In this document: positions 1 to 6,078 of the stretch, piece by piece
How positions within the stretch are numbered: the stretch's first letter is position 1
How the letters are laid out: every line of letters starts with the position of its first letter
Origin: Verrucomicrobiaceae bacterium
GTDB lineage: Bacteria > Verrucomicrobiota > Verrucomicrobiae > Verrucomicrobiales > Akkermansiaceae
Assembly: GCA_947372405.1 (NCBI GenBank)
Contig: CANBTO010000233.1
Span: forward strand, 1-7,562
Reading direction: 5' to 3'
DNA: 7,562 nt
Program-made: the position numbers and the translations under genes
The notes under the pieces: model-generated
Databases searched by the model: none
The model's input: only the letters and a program-made list of their open reading frames with translations
What the model was told of the DNA's origin: nothing

Positions 1-1629
1 GGGCTCTGCGTGCTGGATCTGGTGGCGCGCCGCTTGTTTTCCACGGCCTTGCAGCCGCTCGTGGCGTCGGGCGAAGTGCCTTGTCAGGACCGCGAAGGCG
101 CCCTCACGGCGTTGCGGACCCGGCCGATCGAGACGTTTGATTTCAATCATCCGAATGCCATCACCGCGCATTGGGCGCGTGAAAACTTCGAAATCCTCGG
201 CCAGAGGCTGAGCGTGGAGTTGGCGCAGCGCTGCGACCTTCCGGTTCGTGAGATTTCGTTCTGGGTGGACTGCCTGTTCCGTTTTGCGGCGACGCCTGCG
301 GAAAACTCCTCCCGCCTTCGTTCCTTGGATGAAGCGGTGCATGCCGGCAATCCCGCGGAAGGCGTCCTGATGGAACGACTTGAGGCGTTGCTGGGCATGC
401 TGGCCCTGCTGATGCGTGTGGTCCTGGTGGCGGATGACCTCGAAGGTTTCTCCACCGATGAAACGGCGGCTCTGCGGCTGGCGGCCTTTCTTGGCAACCT
501 CCGCCAGGCTGTCGAGCGGCTGGATGTGATTCTCTCACTCAACCAGGACATCTGGGAAAGCGCGTTCATGCCACGCCTTAGCGGTGGACTTGCCGACCGA
601 CTTTCGGAAGTCGTGGTGGAGCTCAATCCGCTCAGCGAGGACGAAATGGTCGCCTTGCTGGAGTCCCGCGTGCCCGGGCTTGGATCTCGTGTGTTGGCAC
701 GGATGGACCGTGGCTCTGCGGGAACCCATGCCCGTGGACTGATCCGTGCGGCGGGCATGGCGTGGCTCAAGGCGACCGCGATGGATTCGCAACCTTCGAG
801 TCCACCGGTGCCACCGGTTCCGCCAGTGTCCGAGCTGACTGCACCTGCTTTTGAGCAGGCGTCGTCTGCAATCATTCTGCAGGAAAGCCAGCCGACAGTG
901 CCGGAGAAACCGGTGATTGTCGAAACGGTGACGGAAAGCGCGCCACCGCCGACTCTGCCCGAATCGCCACCTCAGGCGGAAATCCTCGTCACCAAGGAGG
1001 CCGATCCCGCGCCAGTGGTGGTGGAACGCGCACCAGATCCCACGCTCGCCATTTCGTTCCTTGCCGCGAGCTCCGCGTCCGTGGAAGCCCCGGAAGCATG
1101 GCCAGCCCCGGATTTCTCGACACCGGAGCCTGTGAATGCGCCTGAACCCGTCGCCGCACCTGCGATGATGGCGTGGGAATCACCTTTTGAGCCCGCACTC
1201 AACATGGAGGAGACTCCGGCAGCGGTTCCTTTCATATCGCAACCGCAGACTCAGCAGCCTTCGGTTTATGGCAGCGCGCCAGCCGCGTTGTTCGAGCCAT
1301 CCCCGGAGCCAGCGCCCGTATTCCAGCCGGCACCTGAGCCGGTTGCATCCCCGGTCTTCCAAGCCGCGCCGGAACCAGAACCACAACCAACCCCGGAGCC
1401 GATGTTCGCTCCGGTTTTCCAGCCAGCACCGGAACCGCCACCCACACCGGTTTTCCACGCGGCACCCGAGCCCGCAGCCGCGCCGGTCTTCCAAGCCGCG
1501 CCGGAACCTCCCGTGCAGCCCGTGATAGAGCCTGTGGAAGCGCCCGCGAAACCATCCGTGCCGGACACGGATCGGGTGGATGATTTGCTCAGGCAGTTCC
1601 GCGAGCGCTACGGCCGCGGGGCCATGTGA
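1..1629 (+). CDS. AAA+-like P-loop ATPase fragment with long Pro-rich C-terminal tail (5' end outside window)
   Basis: The frame is open to the left edge (residues G-L-C precede the GTG at 10), so the gene almost certainly begins upstream; GTG10 is not a convincing start. Residues below count from GTG10. Residues 136-144 (RVVLVADDLE) look like a Walker B strand with D142/D143. Residues 172-181 (DVILSLNQDI) look like a sensor-1 strand. Residues 195-221 hold an ADR motif and the 'L.PLSEDEMVALLESR' pattern typical of the start of an AAA+/STAND lid. No Walker A is visible; it should lie just left of the window, since the opening residues look like the helix that follows a P-loop. From about residue 260 to 518 the chain is rich in Pro, Glu and Ala with PVFQxAPEP repeats, probably disordered. 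It ends in a charged segment (DRVDDLLRQFRERYG) that could form a short helix. It lies 61 bp upstream of nuoD on the same strand. The ATPase fold is inferred from motifs; the cellular role is unknown. Confidence 0.75.
   Translation, partial: GLCVLDLVARRLFSTALQPLVASGEVPCQDREGALTALRTRPIETFDFNHPNAITAHWARENFEILGQRLSVELAQRCDLPVREISFWVDCLFRFAATPAENSSRLRSLDEAVHAGNPAEGVLMERLEALLGMLALLMRVVLVADDLEGFSTDETAALRLAAFLGNLRQAVERLDVILSLNQDIWESAFMPRLSGGLADRLSEVVVELNPLSEDEMVALLESRVPGLGSRVLARMDRGSAGTHARGLIRAAGMAWLKATAMDSQPSSPPVPPVPPVSELTAPAFEQASSAIILQESQPTVPEKPVIVETVTESAPPPTLPESPPQAEILVTKEADPAPVVVERAPDPTLAISFLAASSASVEAPEAWPAPDFSTPEPVNAPEPVAAPAMMAWESPFEPALNMEETPAAVPFISQPQTQQPSVYGSAPAALFEPSPEPAPVFQPAPEPVASPVFQAAPEPEPQPTPEPMFAPVFQPAPEPPPTPVFHAAPEPAAAPVFQAAPEPPVQPVIEPVEAPAKPSVPDTDRVDDLLRQFRERYGRGAM
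1312..1509 (+). repeat. Tandem PVFQ(P/A)APEP peptide repeats in the ATPase tail
   Basis: Five copies of the nonapeptide PVFQ(P/A)APEP (one has H for Q) occur between residues 436 and 500 of the upstream protein, separated by 3 to 12 residues; a looser copy (ALFEPSPEP) precedes them. At DNA level one 26-bp unit beginning ccggtcttccaag is exactly repeated at 1351-1376 and 1483-1508, while the other copies have drifted. This suggests growth of the tail by slippage or recombination. The repeats lie in what is probably an extended, disordered linker; known Pro-rich linkers act as spacers or as SH3-like ligand tracts, but no partner is evident here. Confidence 0.85.
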
Positions 1630-1640
1630 AAATTTTCACA
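1625..1640. promoter_or_regulatory. CRP/FNR-family-like operator: 16-bp perfect palindrome TGTGA-N6-TCACA
   Basis: TGTGAAAATTTTCACA is a perfect 8+8 dyad and matches the E. coli CRP half-site consensus TGTGA-N6-TCACA at all ten defined positions. It overlaps the last Met codon and TGA stop of the ATPase gene and is centred about 58 bp upstream of the nuoD ATG. A weak promoter-like pair follows (TTGCGA at 1647-1652, CTTATT at 1671-1676), but it is not strong enough to call. The site would suit a CRP/FNR-superfamily regulator controlling an internal nuoD promoter. The sequence match is seen directly; binding and regulation are inference. A loop-free dyad without a following T-tract is not a good intrinsic terminator. 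Confidence 0.5.
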
Positions 1641-1690
1641 AACCCCTTGCGAACCTTGGTGCGTTCGGTGCTTATTCCCGCGGCAACGGA

Positions 1691-2950
1691 ATGAGCAAAT
1701 CAACCACCGAAATCGAGGCACCTGACACCATCGCGCGTGCCGCACGGGCTGCGGACAGCTATCATGCCGAAACCGACGATCTTGTCGGCGAGCGCATGGT
1801 TCTCAACATGGGGCCTTCCCACCCCGCCACCCACGGCGTGCTGCGTCTTGTGCTGGAGCTCGATGGCGAGGTCATCGCCAAGGCCGAGCCCGATGTCGGA
1901 TTCCTTCATCGCGGCGATGAGAAGATCGCCGAAAACATGCACTACAACCAGTTCGTGCCCTACACGGACCGCCTTGACTACCTTGCTCCGCTGGCGAACA
2001 ACGTTGCCTACGCCTGTGCCGTCGAGAAACTCATGGATTGGACGCTGCCACCACGCGGCCAGGCGCTTCGTGTGCTCTGCTGCGAGCTCGCACGCATCTC
2101 CTCCCACATGCTCGGCGTCGGAGTCTGCGCCATGGACGTCGGGGCGATGACCGTTTTCCTCTACACCTTCACCGAGCGCGAGAAGGTATATAACCTCTGC
2201 GAGCAACTCACCGGCGCGCGCTTCACCACCTCCTATACCCGCGTCGGCGGCCAGGTCCGCGACATGCCGCCGGGCTTTGATGCTTCCGTCCGCAAGTTCC
2301 TCGATGAATGTGAAGTGACTATCGGGGAAATCTCCAAGCTGCTGGACAAGAACAAGATCTTCCTCGACCGCATGGTGGACGTGGGCGTCATCAGCCGCGA
2401 GTCCGCCATCGCCTGGGGCATGACCGGCCCCAACCTCCGCGCTTCCGGGGTCGAGCGTGACCTCCGCAAGGACAGTCCCTATCTCGGCTATCAGAACTAT
2501 CAGTTCGACGTGCCGATTACCGACGAGGGCGATTGCTACGCCCGCTATCAGATCCGCATGGAGGAAATGCGCCAGTCCATCCGCATCTGCCGCCAGGTGC
2601 TCGACACCATGCCTTCCGGTCCGGTCAACCTCGCGCATTCGAAGAGCATGCTTCCCGACAAGGAGCGCGTGATGATGTCCATGGAGGAGCTTATCCACCA
2701 CTTCATCGTCTCCACCCAAGGCGTGGACGCGCCGGCCGGAGAGGTCTATTTCGCCGCGGAAAATCCCAAGGGCGAACTCGGATTCTACATTCACTCAAAG
2801 GGTGGCGGAGTTCCCTACCGCCTCAAGATCCGCAGCCCCTCGTTCTGCAACCTTTCCATTTGCTCGCGCCTGCTCCCCGGCCACATGGTTTCGGACATAC
2901 CGGCCATCCTCGGCTCGCTCGATTTCGTCATGGGCGAGTGTGACAGGTAA
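1691..2950 (+). CDS. nuoD: NADH-quinone oxidoreductase subunit D (complex I 49-kDa subunit)
   Basis: This 419-residue protein is the 49-kDa subunit of proton-pumping NADH:quinone oxidoreductase, in the peripheral arm next to the membrane, where it helps form the ubiquinone/menaquinone cavity beside cluster N2. Diagnostic segments are GPSHPATHGVLR (residues 41-52), FLHRGDEK (71-78), YTDRLDYL (91-98), the segment ending MDVGAMTVFLYTFTERE (148-164), GGQVRDMPPG (186-195) and the C-terminus ILGSLDFVMGECDR. By homology to Thermus Nqo4, quinone-site residues His38, Tyr87 and Asp139 correspond to H48, Y97 and D149, all present. Length is normal for unfused NuoD, so this is not a NuoCD fusion. The ATG at 1691 is preferred over in-frame codons further upstream because those lie in the ATPase gene and homology begins shortly after 1691; the ribosome-binding sequence (aacgga) is weak. 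nuoE follows after 25 bp, probably in one transcript. Confidence 0.97.
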   Translation: MSKSTTEIEAPDTIARAARAADSYHAETDDLVGERMVLNMGPSHPATHGVLRLVLELDGEVIAKAEPDVGFLHRGDEKIAENMHYNQFVPYTDRLDYLAPLANNVAYACAVEKLMDWTLPPRGQALRVLCCELARISSHMLGVGVCAMDVGAMTVFLYTFTEREKVYNLCEQLTGARFTTSYTRVGGQVRDMPPGFDASVRKFLDECEVTIGEISKLLDKNKIFLDRMVDVGVISRESAIAWGMTGPNLRASGVERDLRKDSPYLGYQNYQFDVPITDEGDCYARYQIRMEEMRQSIRICRQVLDTMPSGPVNLAHSKSMLPDKERVMMSMEELIHHFIVSTQGVDAPAGEVYFAAENPKGELGFYIHSKGGGVPYRLKIRSPSFCNLSICSRLLPGHMVSDIPAILGSLDFVMGECDR

Positions 2951-2975
2951 TCTCTGAAATTTAAAATCGCCGTCC

Positions 2976-3542
2976 ATGTCCCATTCCTCTCTCGAAGAAA
3001 CCATCGCCTCGCATGAGACTCCCGGCACGAAGTTCTATCCGACGTTCGCGGTGACCGCCGAACTGGAAGCTGAGGCTGAAGAGCGAATCTCGCACTATCC
3101 GGTCAACAAGCGCTCGGCCACGCTGCCCCTGCTTCATATCGTGCAGCACAAGTTCGGTTATATCTCCGCACCGGCCATTGACTGGGTTGCCGCGAAGTTG
3201 GACCTGGAACCGATCAAAGTGCTCGAAGTCGTCACCTTCTATCCGGGTTTCCGGCAGTCCGCTCCCGGGAAATTCCACATCCGCGTCTGCCGCACGCTTT
3301 CCTGCGCGATGGGCGGTTCCTACGAATTGATGGAACGCCTCTGCGAACTCACCGGCATTGACCGCTCGCAGAGTGATCCGCATCATCATCCCATCGCCGT
3401 CTCGCCCTGCGGGAACTTCTCCGTCGAATTCGCCGAGTGTCTCGCTTCCTGCGGCACCGCGCCAGTCTGCATGGTCAACGATGACTTCCACGAGGGCGTC
3501 GCCGCGGACAAGGCGGAGGCGCTGTTGAAGTCCTACGCGTAA
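2976..3542 (+). CDS. nuoE: NADH-quinone oxidoreductase subunit E (complex I 24-kDa, N1a [2Fe-2S] subunit)
   Basis: This 188-residue protein is the 24-kDa subunit of the NADH-dehydrogenase module of complex I, working with NuoF and holding the off-pathway [2Fe-2S] cluster N1a in a thioredoxin-like domain. The N-terminal helical part carries the family signatures (NKRSATLPLLHIVQHKFGYIS, residues 44-64, and EVVTFYPGF, 84-92). The cluster ligands are C105 and C110 (C-x4-C, in VCRTLSC) and C155 and C159 (C-x3-C, in ECLASCG). The distance C110 to C155 is 45 residues; E. coli NuoE (C97 to C133) has 36, so about nine residues are inserted, around DPHHHPIAVSPC (134-145). An extra cysteine, C145, sits in this stretch. 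No clear Shine-Dalgarno precedes the ATG. The usual next gene, nuoF, does not follow. Confidence 0.96.
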   Translation: MSHSSLEETIASHETPGTKFYPTFAVTAELEAEAEERISHYPVNKRSATLPLLHIVQHKFGYISAPAIDWVAAKLDLEPIKVLEVVTFYPGFRQSAPGKFHIRVCRTLSCAMGGSYELMERLCELTGIDRSQSDPHHHPIAVSPCGNFSVEFAECLASCGTAPVCMVNDDFHEGVAADKAEALLKSYA

Positions 3543-3840
3543 TCCGTTGGCTGGGATCTTGCAGTCCCTCCAGCAGTGCTCGGATCAAGCCGCTGCCATT
3601 CGATGACGCCATGGTCGGTTTCATCCATCCCTCGCGGATTCGTCTGGCGGTGATGTTTGTTGACTCACGAAACACATGGCCCTCGCTAACCATGAGTCGG
3701 GTTGAAAATGTCAGTGCATGGATTATTTCATGGTAGCCATGGCAGTTTGGAAACGATAGGGGCTGCGTTTCATGGGAAAGACCTGCCCTGAAAATCGACA
3801 GTCGTCACGGGTTTAGGGTCTCCACACAACACCTGTCATC
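3543..3840. other. 298-bp intergenic region between nuoE and the fibre gene
   Basis: No convincing gene is seen. The region should hold the end of the nuo transcript and the promoter of the fibre gene. A short stem GCTGG/CCAGC (3550-3554 and 3570-3574) follows nuoE but has no T-run, so it is not called a terminator. GACTCA/TGAGTC (3662-3667 and 3693-3698) and an overlapping CATGG/CCATG (3675-3679 and 3690-3694) form mutually exclusive stems. GCCATGGC (3736-3743) is an 8-bp palindrome. Promoter-like elements are weak: TTGACT at 3660 with GCTAAC at 3685 (19-bp spacer), or TTGAAA at 3702 with TATTTC at 3724 (16-bp spacer). A 41-codon open frame (3611-3736) has no known match and is treated separately as a doubtful candidate. 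Confidence 0.6.
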
Positions 3841-6063
3841 ATGAAACCGATCCGCCAGACCCGCCCCGCTCTCGACACCTGCATCCGAGTCGCCATCTGG
3901 ACGCTCGCATCCGCCGCGTGCGCGAACGCGCAGACCAACACCAAGACCGGCACCAACGCCGGTTCCAGCCTCACCACCGGCACCAACAACACGGCGAACG
4001 GATTTTCCGCCCTCCGCTTCGACACCACAGGCAGCAGCAACACCGCGATTGGATCCCAGTCTCTAACCAAAAACATCTCCGGTTCGAACAATACTGCGGT
4101 CGGATTCAAATCGCTGGCCCTCAGCCTGGGCGGCGGCAACTCCGCGCTCGGCTCCACAGCGCTTGGCAGGAACACCACAGGCTCGCAGAACACCGCCAGC
4201 GGGGCTTTCGCTCTCGGGGCCAACACCAGCGGCGACAACAACACCGCCATGGGGCGCGACGCGCTGTTGCTCAACACCACCGGTTCCAGCAATACCGCCG
4301 TGGGACTCCAGGCGCTTTCGAAAAACATCCTCGGCAACCTCAACACGGCTGTCGGCGACGGAGCGCTTTTCAACAACACCGGCAGTGGCAACATCGCTTT
4401 CGGCCAGGACGCCGGCTTCAACCTCACCACCGGAAACAACAACATCGCCATCGGAAACCCCGGTGTGGCCGGTGAATCCGGCGTCATCCGCATCGGCACC
4501 GCCGGGACCCAAAAGAACGTCTATCTAACAGGCGTTATCCACGGCAATGGTGCGGGGCTGAGCGGCGTGCCAGCGGGCAGCCTGACTGGAACCATCGCGC
4601 CCGGTCGGATCGGCGCGGGTGCCGTGACCAGCGCGAAGCTGGGTAGCAACCTGACGCTTGGTGGAACCACCACCGGCAGCTTCAGTGGCAGCCTTGCTGG
4701 AACGGCGACGAACTTCAGCGGCAACCTCGCCGGGGATGTGACTGGAACGCAGGCGGCAACGGTTGTCGCCAACGTCGGAGGCGTCAGCGCCGCGAACGTG
4801 GCCAGCGGCGCTAATCTGGCAAACGCCGCGACGAGTTCGAACACGGTCAGCACGATCATGATGCGCAATGTGGCCGGTAATTTTGCGGCAGGTGCCGCCA
4901 CACTCGACAAGTTGTACGTTTCCACCTCGTTCGCGGTCGAGGATCGCCCTGCCAGTACGGGAGGCTTGAATAATTTTGTGGGAATCAATGCCGGGCTTAA
5001 AAACACCGCGGGTTTTGGGAACACGTTCGTGGGACACAACTGTGGAAAGGCCAATGTCGACGGCTCTTCGAATTCATTCTATGGCTTGAACGCTGGTTCC
5101 AGCAACACGAGCGGTCAGTTAAACGTCTTCCTGGGACAGAGTGCTGGAGGCTTCAACGATTCGGGCAGCTACAACAACTTCGTCGGTCAAGCGGCGGGTT
5201 TCAATTCCTACAGTGGCAGCAATAACAACTTCTTCGGCTGGCATGCGGGATTTTCCAACTCCGCCGGCAGCTACAACGCGTTTTTCGGAGATCAGGCGGG
5301 AGCCGCGAACACCGCGAGCAACAATGCGTTTTTCGGCGCGGGCGCGGGATCCACCAACTCGTCGGGAACCCAGGACTGCTACTTCGGAATCAACGCGGGA
5401 AACAAAGCGACAGCCAGTTTCAATTCCTTCTTCGGTGCGGGCGCGGGACAAAGCGTCACGTCGGGAGCGGGCAACACCATCATGGGTAATATTTCCGGCA
5501 ACTCGGTGACAACGGGTGCTTACAATACTATCATCGGTGAAAACAGCGGCGGTAGCTTCACGGTGGAAAGCAACAACACTCTGTTAGGAGTCAGTGCCGA
5601 CGGCACGTCCGGCATCACCAACGCCACGGCCATCGGCGCCAACGCCAAGGTCACCGCCAGCAACAGCCTCGTGCTGGGCTCCGTCAGCGGCGTCAATGGC
5701 GCTGGCAGCGGCACCAACGTCGGCATCGGCACCACGGCTCCGAGTTCCACGTTGGTCGCCAATGGTTCATTCGCAGTCAAAGTCCGCTCGACCTCATCCC
5801 CACTCAGCTCGATCGACAGTTCCGACTGTGTGTTTGTCTATACAGGCACCACCGGTGGCAGTGGTGCCAATCTGCCCAGCGCGGTCGGCATCGATGGCAG
5901 GATGTATTATATCAAGAACCGGGGGACAGTCACGTTCAAGCTCTATACATCGTCAAGCCAAACCATTGATGGCACGGACTATAGCTCCGTCGGTTTGACC
6001 GTCGGTATCAGCGCGGTGGTCCACATCGTGAGCGATGGTGCGAACTGGATCAAGATCAACTGA
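3841..6063 (+). CDS. Secreted fibre/adhesin-like protein with 17-residue head-type repeats
   Basis: This 740-residue protein has a Sec-type signal peptide: R/K-rich start, hydrophobic VAIWTLASAA, and a probable signal peptidase I site after ACANA (residue 30). Its layout is: residues 50-206, repeats of the type NTAxGxxALxxNTTGS; 207-232, a linker; 233-365, a Gly/Ala/Ser/Thr-rich segment with GNGAGLSGVPAGSLTGTI and GDVTGTQAATVV motifs; 377-613, a second repeat block of the type NxFxGxxAGxxNxSGS; 625-635, NVGIGTTAPSS; 660-740, a beta-rich C-terminal domain ending DGANWIKIN. Such repeats and C-terminal modules are known from YadA-like head domains and from tail-fibre-like surface proteins of Verrucomicrobiota, Bacteroidota and phages. 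No YadA-type membrane anchor, S74 chaperone or sorting tag is visible, so it is either released or attached by other means. C27 follows SAA, a poor lipobox. No Shine-Dalgarno precedes the ATG. Adhesion or surface fibre formation is an inference; ligand unknown. Confidence 0.85.
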   Translation: MKPIRQTRPALDTCIRVAIWTLASAACANAQTNTKTGTNAGSSLTTGTNNTANGFSALRFDTTGSSNTAIGSQSLTKNISGSNNTAVGFKSLALSLGGGNSALGSTALGRNTTGSQNTASGAFALGANTSGDNNTAMGRDALLLNTTGSSNTAVGLQALSKNILGNLNTAVGDGALFNNTGSGNIAFGQDAGFNLTTGNNNIAIGNPGVAGESGVIRIGTAGTQKNVYLTGVIHGNGAGLSGVPAGSLTGTIAPGRIGAGAVTSAKLGSNLTLGGTTTGSFSGSLAGTATNFSGNLAGDVTGTQAATVVANVGGVSAANVASGANLANAATSSNTVSTIMMRNVAGNFAAGAATLDKLYVSTSFAVEDRPASTGGLNNFVGINAGLKNTAGFGNTFVGHNCGKANVDGSSNSFYGLNAGSSNTSGQLNVFLGQSAGGFNDSGSYNNFVGQAAGFNSYSGSNNNFFGWHAGFSNSAGSYNAFFGDQAGAANTASNNAFFGAGAGSTNSSGTQDCYFGINAGNKATASFNSFFGAGAGQSVTSGAGNTIMGNISGNSVTTGAYNTIIGENSGGSFTVESNNTLLGVSADGTSGITNATAIGANAKVTASNSLVLGSVSGVNGAGSGTNVGIGTTAPSSTLVANGSFAVKVRSTSSPLSSIDSSDCVFVYTGTTGGSGANLPSAVGIDGRMYYIKNRGTVTFKLYTSSSQTIDGTDYSSVGLTVGISAVVHIVSDGANWIKIN
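3988..4458 (+). repeat. First block of 17-residue (51-bp) repeats, NTAxG type
   Basis: The Asn that opens each N-T-A-x-G-like unit falls at residues 50, 67, 84, 100, 117, 134, 151, 168, 184 and 201, so the spacing is 17 with an occasional 16. Each unit reads roughly N-T-A-hydrophobic-G-x-x-A-L-x-x-N-T-T-G-S-x. This regular spacing with small residues and buried hydrophobics fits one turn of a beta-solenoid or a trimeric left-handed beta-roll as in the YadA head, though the classical YadA head repeat is shorter. The DNA of this block is GC-rich (62-68% in sampled 60-bp rows). Confidence 0.9.
4969..5679 (+). repeat. Second block of 17-residue (51-bp) repeats, NxFxG type
   Basis: The aromatic or aliphatic position of the N-x-F-x-G motif recurs at about residues 379, 396, 413, 430, 447, 464, 481, 497, 514, 530, 547, 564 and 581, keeping the 17-residue period of the first block with rare 16s. 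Here Phe-Val, Phe-Phe or Ile-Ile replaces Ala-x, and AG replaces AL. Towards the end the repeats return to aliphatic forms (NTIMG, NTIIG, NTLLG, then ATAIG and LVLG). The DNA is somewhat lower in GC (about 53-57% in sampled rows) than the first block, hinting at a separate origin or different drift. Confidence 0.9.
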
Positions 6064-6078
6064 GCCCGGATCATTTGA
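6056..6078. terminator. Possible shared hairpin between convergent stop codons
   Basis: TCAACTGA (6056-6063) and TCATTTGA (6071-6078) can pair at seven of eight positions around a 7-base loop, GCCCGGA. The fibre TGA (6061-6063) pairs with the bases encoding the galactosidase stop (6071-6073). It could serve as a symmetric, bidirectional end signal, but the stem is short and AT-containing and no T-tract follows on either strand, so an intrinsic terminator is doubtful. Confidence 0.2.

Noticed and set aside
1580..1690. N-terminal extension of nuoD upstream of the ATG at 1691
   Set aside because: The extra 37 residues overlap the end of the ATPase gene in another frame and match nothing typical of NuoD, whose conserved region starts after residue 30 of the shorter form.
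1700..2794. Long open frame (364 codons) on the minus strand opposite nuoD
   Set aside because: It is antisense to a clearly conserved NuoD, and its His/Ala/Val/Gly-rich product looks like the mirror of GC-rich codon usage, with no recognisable domain.
3550..3574. Stem after nuoE as an intrinsic terminator
   Set aside because: Only five to six pairs around a long loop, and no T-tract follows.
3475..3693. 72-codon minus-strand frame across the nuoE end and the intergenic region
   Set aside because: It overlaps conserved nuoE sequence, has no recognisable motif and no ribosome-binding site.
3813..5054. Minus-strand open frames opposite the fibre gene
   Set aside because: Their repetitive Pro/Val/Leu-rich products mirror the 51-bp repeats of the sense gene; the sense frame has the signal peptide and known repeat motifs.
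3988..5679. CRISPR-like array
   Set aside because: The 51-bp periodicity is protein-coding repeats in one continuous frame; there are no identical repeats separated by unique spacers.
3841..6063. Classification of the fibre as a true trimeric autotransporter
   Set aside because: The head-like repeats fit, but there is no coiled-coil stalk followed by a C-terminal four-strand YadA anchor.
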